Positions 62,193 through 64,000 of a DNA stretch of 64,000 nt are shown here, in pieces (positions within the stretch are counted from its first letter, which is position 1; the number at the start of each line of letters is the position of its first letter). The notes under the pieces are model-generated. The model did not search any database and was not told the DNA's origin. It saw nothing but the letters and a program-made list of their open reading frames with translations. The translations under genes and the position numbers were made by a program. The stretch covers positions 38,032-102,031 of the forward strand of contig NZ_JACARC010000034.1 of NCBI RefSeq assembly GCF_013386825.1, given 5' to 3'. The DNA is from Pseudomonas sp. IPO3778. Its GTDB lineage: Bacteria; Pseudomonadota; Gammaproteobacteria; Pseudomonadales; Pseudomonadaceae.

Positions 62193-63128
62193 TTACTCCA
62201 CCGGGTCACTCACCGGCCTGGCAATAATCGCCTTCAACTCACTGGTCATCGGAAACTCCAGGTTCAAGCCCTTGGGCGGAATCGGCTGTTCAAACCAGCG
62301 CTGGTAAATCCCGTTGATCTCCCCCGAGCGGTAAAGCCCCGCCAGGGTTTCGTTGACCACCGCTAGAAACTGCGGGTCATCCTTGCGCACCATGCAGCTG
62401 TAGATTTCCCGCGACTGTTCTTCCCCGACCACCACCCACTTGTGCGGGTCCTTGGCCTTGGCACGCTCGCCATAAAGCAACGCGTCATCCATGTAGAACG
62501 CCGCCGCCCGGCCCGACTGCAGCATCTGGAAGGCTTCGCCGTGGTCCTTGGCGCTGATCACCGACATGTTCAATTTATGATCAACGTTGTAGCTCTTCAG
62601 GAACCGTTCGTTGGTGGTGCCGGCGGTGGTCACCACGTTCTTGCCCTTAAGGTCGGCGAAGCTTTTGATGCCGCTGTCGTTGGCGGTCAGCAACTGGCCC
62701 TTCACGTAGATAAACCCGTAGGAAAACGCCACCTGCTTCTGCCGCTCGGCGGTCACGCCGGTGGAACCGCATTCCAGGTCCACCGTGCCGTTTTGCACCA
62801 GCGCAATCCGGGTCTGGGAGGTCACCAGGTTGTACTTCACGTTCAGCGTCGGCACCCCGGTTTTCTGCTGGATGCGCTCGACGATCTTGTTGGCCAGGTC
62901 TACCGAGTAGCCCATGGGTTTTCCGCTGTGGTCACCCACGTAGGAGAACGGTACCGAGGCATCGCGGTAGCCGAGGGTGATGCTTTTGGCGTTGGCGATC
63001 TTGCTCAGCGTGCCTTCCAGGGGGGCTTCGGTTGCCTGGGTCTGAGCGCTCAATATCAGGGCCAGGAAGAGTATGGGGCTGCTGCGCAGCCCAACGGGGG
63101 ACAAGCCCCCTCGCCACAGTTTTTGCAT
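62193..63128 (-). CDS. dguC: DguC-like amino-acid binding protein with REP-encoded N-terminus
   Basis: 311 residues, family-3 periplasmic binding protein close to glutamate/aspartate binders (GYRDASVPFSYVGDHSGKP, GSTGVTAERQKQVAFS). With the RidA and amino-acid dehydrogenase genes upstream it forms the dguABC order I recall from PA5084-PA5082, for D-glutamate use. The start at 63128 follows GGAGA at good spacing. Residues 4-18 (LWRGGLSPVGLRSSP) are encoded by a REP half-element and form the n-region of the signal peptide; the hydrophobic core ILFLALILSA follows, with cleavage near residue 32. Confidence 0.85.
   Translation of the reverse strand: MQKLWRGGLSPVGLRSSPILFLALILSAQTQATEAPLEGTLSKIANAKSITLGYRDASVPFSYVGDHSGKPMGYSVDLANKIVERIQQKTGVPTLNVKYNLVTSQTRIALVQNGTVDLECGSTGVTAERQKQVAFSYGFIYVKGQLLTANDSGIKSFADLKGKNVVTTAGTTNERFLKSYNVDHKLNMSVISAKDHGEAFQMLQSGRAAAFYMDDALLYGERAKAKDPHKWVVVGEEQSREIYSCMVRKDDPQFLAVVNETLAGLYRSGEINGIYQRWFEQPIPPKGLNLEFPMTSELKAIIARPVSDPVE
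63075..63119 (-). repeat. REP half-element inside a coding region
   Basis: Read on the minus strand it is TGTGGCGAGGGGGCTTG, then CCCCCGTTGGGCTGCGCAGC and AGCCCC, the same family as the left half at 11162-11206. It is in frame within the signal peptide of the gene at 62193-63128. Confidence 0.85.
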
Positions 63129-63152
63129 GGTTAGTCTCCATTTTTGTTTTAG

Positions 63153-63506
63153 TTATGGGCGGCGGGCAGCGATGACGCTGATCTCCACCAATACGTCGGG
63201 CCGGGCCAGTTGCGCCTGCAACGTGGTACGCGTCGGCGCCTGACCTGGCGATAGCCAGGCGGACCAGACTTCATTCATCGGCGCAAAACCGTCCTGGATA
63301 TTGTTCAGGTAGATGGTCGCGTTCAGCAGATGATCTTTGTCGCTGCCGGCTTCAGCCAGCAACCCGTCAATCTTGGCCAGCACCTCCTGGGTCTGTGTCG
63401 TCACATCCCGGCCTTCTCCCGGCACCTGGCCGGACAGGAACACCAAATCCTGAAACACCACGGCGCCAGACAGGCGATTGTTGCTGTTGATTCGGGTGAT
63501 GGTCAT
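63153..63506 (-). CDS. dguB: RidA family protein
   Basis: 117 residues. Typical RidA sequence (FLSGQVPGEGRDVTTQTQEVLAKI, ATIYLNN, RTTLQAQLARPDVLVEI) with the conserved Arg near residue 95. RidA proteins hydrolyse reactive imines formed by amino-acid oxidation, fitting the neighbouring dehydrogenase. Start at 63506 follows GAGGATGCC. Spacings of 10 and 24 bases make a three-gene operon. Confidence 0.88.
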   Translation of the reverse strand: MTITRINSNNRLSGAVVFQDLVFLSGQVPGEGRDVTTQTQEVLAKIDGLLAEAGSDKDHLLNATIYLNNIQDGFAPMNEVWSAWLSPGQAPTRTTLQAQLARPDVLVEISVIAARRP

Positions 63507-63516
63507 CAAGGCATCC

Positions 63517-64000
63517 TCAAGCGGCGCGGGGCGCAAAGCCCTGCATATCAATGGAAGGGGTGTGCCGGCCAATCAACTCGGCCAGCACCTGGCCGCTGCC
63601 GCAGGCCAGGGTGAACCCGAGGGCACCATGGCCGAGGTTAAGCCATAAGTTGCTGCAGGCGCTGGCACCAATCAGCGGCACGCCGCTGGGTGTGGCCGGG
63701 CGCATGCCGGCCCATTCGACCGCATGCGGGTAGTCACCGGCCAGGGGGAAAGTCTCAAGGGCCTGGCGTTTAATCAGCGCCAGGCGCTTGGGTTCAAGCC
63801 GGGTGTCGAAGCCAACGATGTCCACCATCGCCGCCACCCGCAGTTGTTCACCGATGCGGGCGTAGACGATCTTGCGGTCGTAGTCGGTGATGCTGATGTT
63901 CGGCGCCTGATGCTGCGGGCCAATCGGCACACTCAGGCTGTAGCCCTTGAGGGGATACAACGGCAACGACATACCCGGCAAGGCCAGCTCGGGGCTGCGG
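63517..64000 (-). CDS. dguA: D-amino-acid dehydrogenase (DguA/DadA-like), cut by window end
   Basis: Only the last 160 or so codons are inside the window; the frame is open to base 64000. Visible parts: PLYPLKGYSLSVPI, KIVYARIGEQLRVAAMVDIVGFD, WAGMRPATPSGVPLIG and NLWLNLGHGALGFTLACGSG, the C-terminal FAD and membrane-dehydrogenase pattern of DadA. In P. aeruginosa the DguA enzyme acts on D-glutamate; substrate here is inferred from the operon. Confidence 0.85.
   Translation of the reverse strand, partial: RSPELALPGMSLPLYPLKGYSLSVPIGPQHQAPNISITDYDRKIVYARIGEQLRVAAMVDIVGFDTRLEPKRLALIKRQALETFPLAGDYPHAVEWAGMRPATPSGVPLIGASACSNLWLNLGHGALGFTLACGSGQVLAELIGRHTPSIDMQGFAPRAA

Overview
The window reads as ordinary chromosome of a Pseudomonas of the fluorescens group. 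It is GC-rich, almost every gene has a recognisable Pseudomonas relative, several blocks keep the gene order I remember from P. aeruginosa, and about twenty short inverted REP elements of the fluorescens type (half-sites like GTGGGAGCTGGCTTGCCTGC or GTAGGAGCGAGCTTGCTCGC) sit between genes. I see no phage, insertion sequence, integrase, tRNA, rRNA or CRISPR array.

Layout. (1) 0-13 kb is a complete choline / glycine betaine block: the AraC-type activator GbdR, an L-serine dehydratase (the end of the betaine-to-serine-to-pyruvate route), the quaternary-amine ABC transporter CbcXWV, the choline/betaine BCCT carrier BetT, and betIBA, which oxidises choline to betaine and carries a perfect 20-bp BetI operator. 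(2) 13-24 kb has a TldD/TldE-like protease pair, an RhlA homologue in an apparent operon with a DHA2-family exporter, the RNA helicase DbpA, a YhiN-type flavoprotein and a YccS-type membrane protein. (3) 24-31 kb has an orphan solute-binding protein, an ElaA-type acetyltransferase, a winged-helix protein, a YgjP-like metallopeptidase, a REC-PAS-GGDEF-EAL regulator, a family-7 alginate lyase and a periplasmic broad-specificity amino-acid racemase. (4) 31-40.5 kb is a central-carbon and methyl-cycle block: a DUF3077 gene with a long structured leader RNA, then fba, two small lipoproteins, pgk, epd and tkt on the minus strand, and divergently sahR-metK with a perfect interrupted palindrome upstream. 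(5) 40.6-52.5 kb is envelope and transport: LigB, DUF1090, a lipid-anchored cytochrome c, MltA, MAPEG, DMT and MFS transporters, a CPA1 antiporter, a formate/nitrite-type channel, an ExoU-like patatin phospholipase and a hotdog thioesterase. (6) 52.6-64 kb has a SAH riboswitch in front of ahcY-metF, an orphan solute-binding protein, RhlE, YceI with cytochrome b561, bioA, rsmE and, at the right edge, the dguABC-type D-glutamate block with dguA cut by the window end.

How they work together. Choline taken up by BetT/CbcXWV becomes betaine through BetA and BetB; GbdR senses betaine-type compounds and the serine made downstream is deaminated by SdaB. MetK, AhcY and MetF are three steps of the methyl cycle; here a SAH-linked repressor (SahR) sits at metK and a SAH riboswitch sits at ahcY, so the same metabolite appears to be read twice by different means.

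Most worth a second look: the DUF3077 leader (three-way junction against an attenuator-like hairpin); a REP half-element translated as the signal-peptide n-region of the DguC-like binding protein; an ExoU-like effector with no chaperone or type III genes near it; an RhlA homologue paired with an exporter instead of RhlB; and a box-plus-hairpin motif repeated about 76 bp before two unrelated membrane-protein genes. Gene identities come from recognising protein sequence and motifs by eye; no database search was run.
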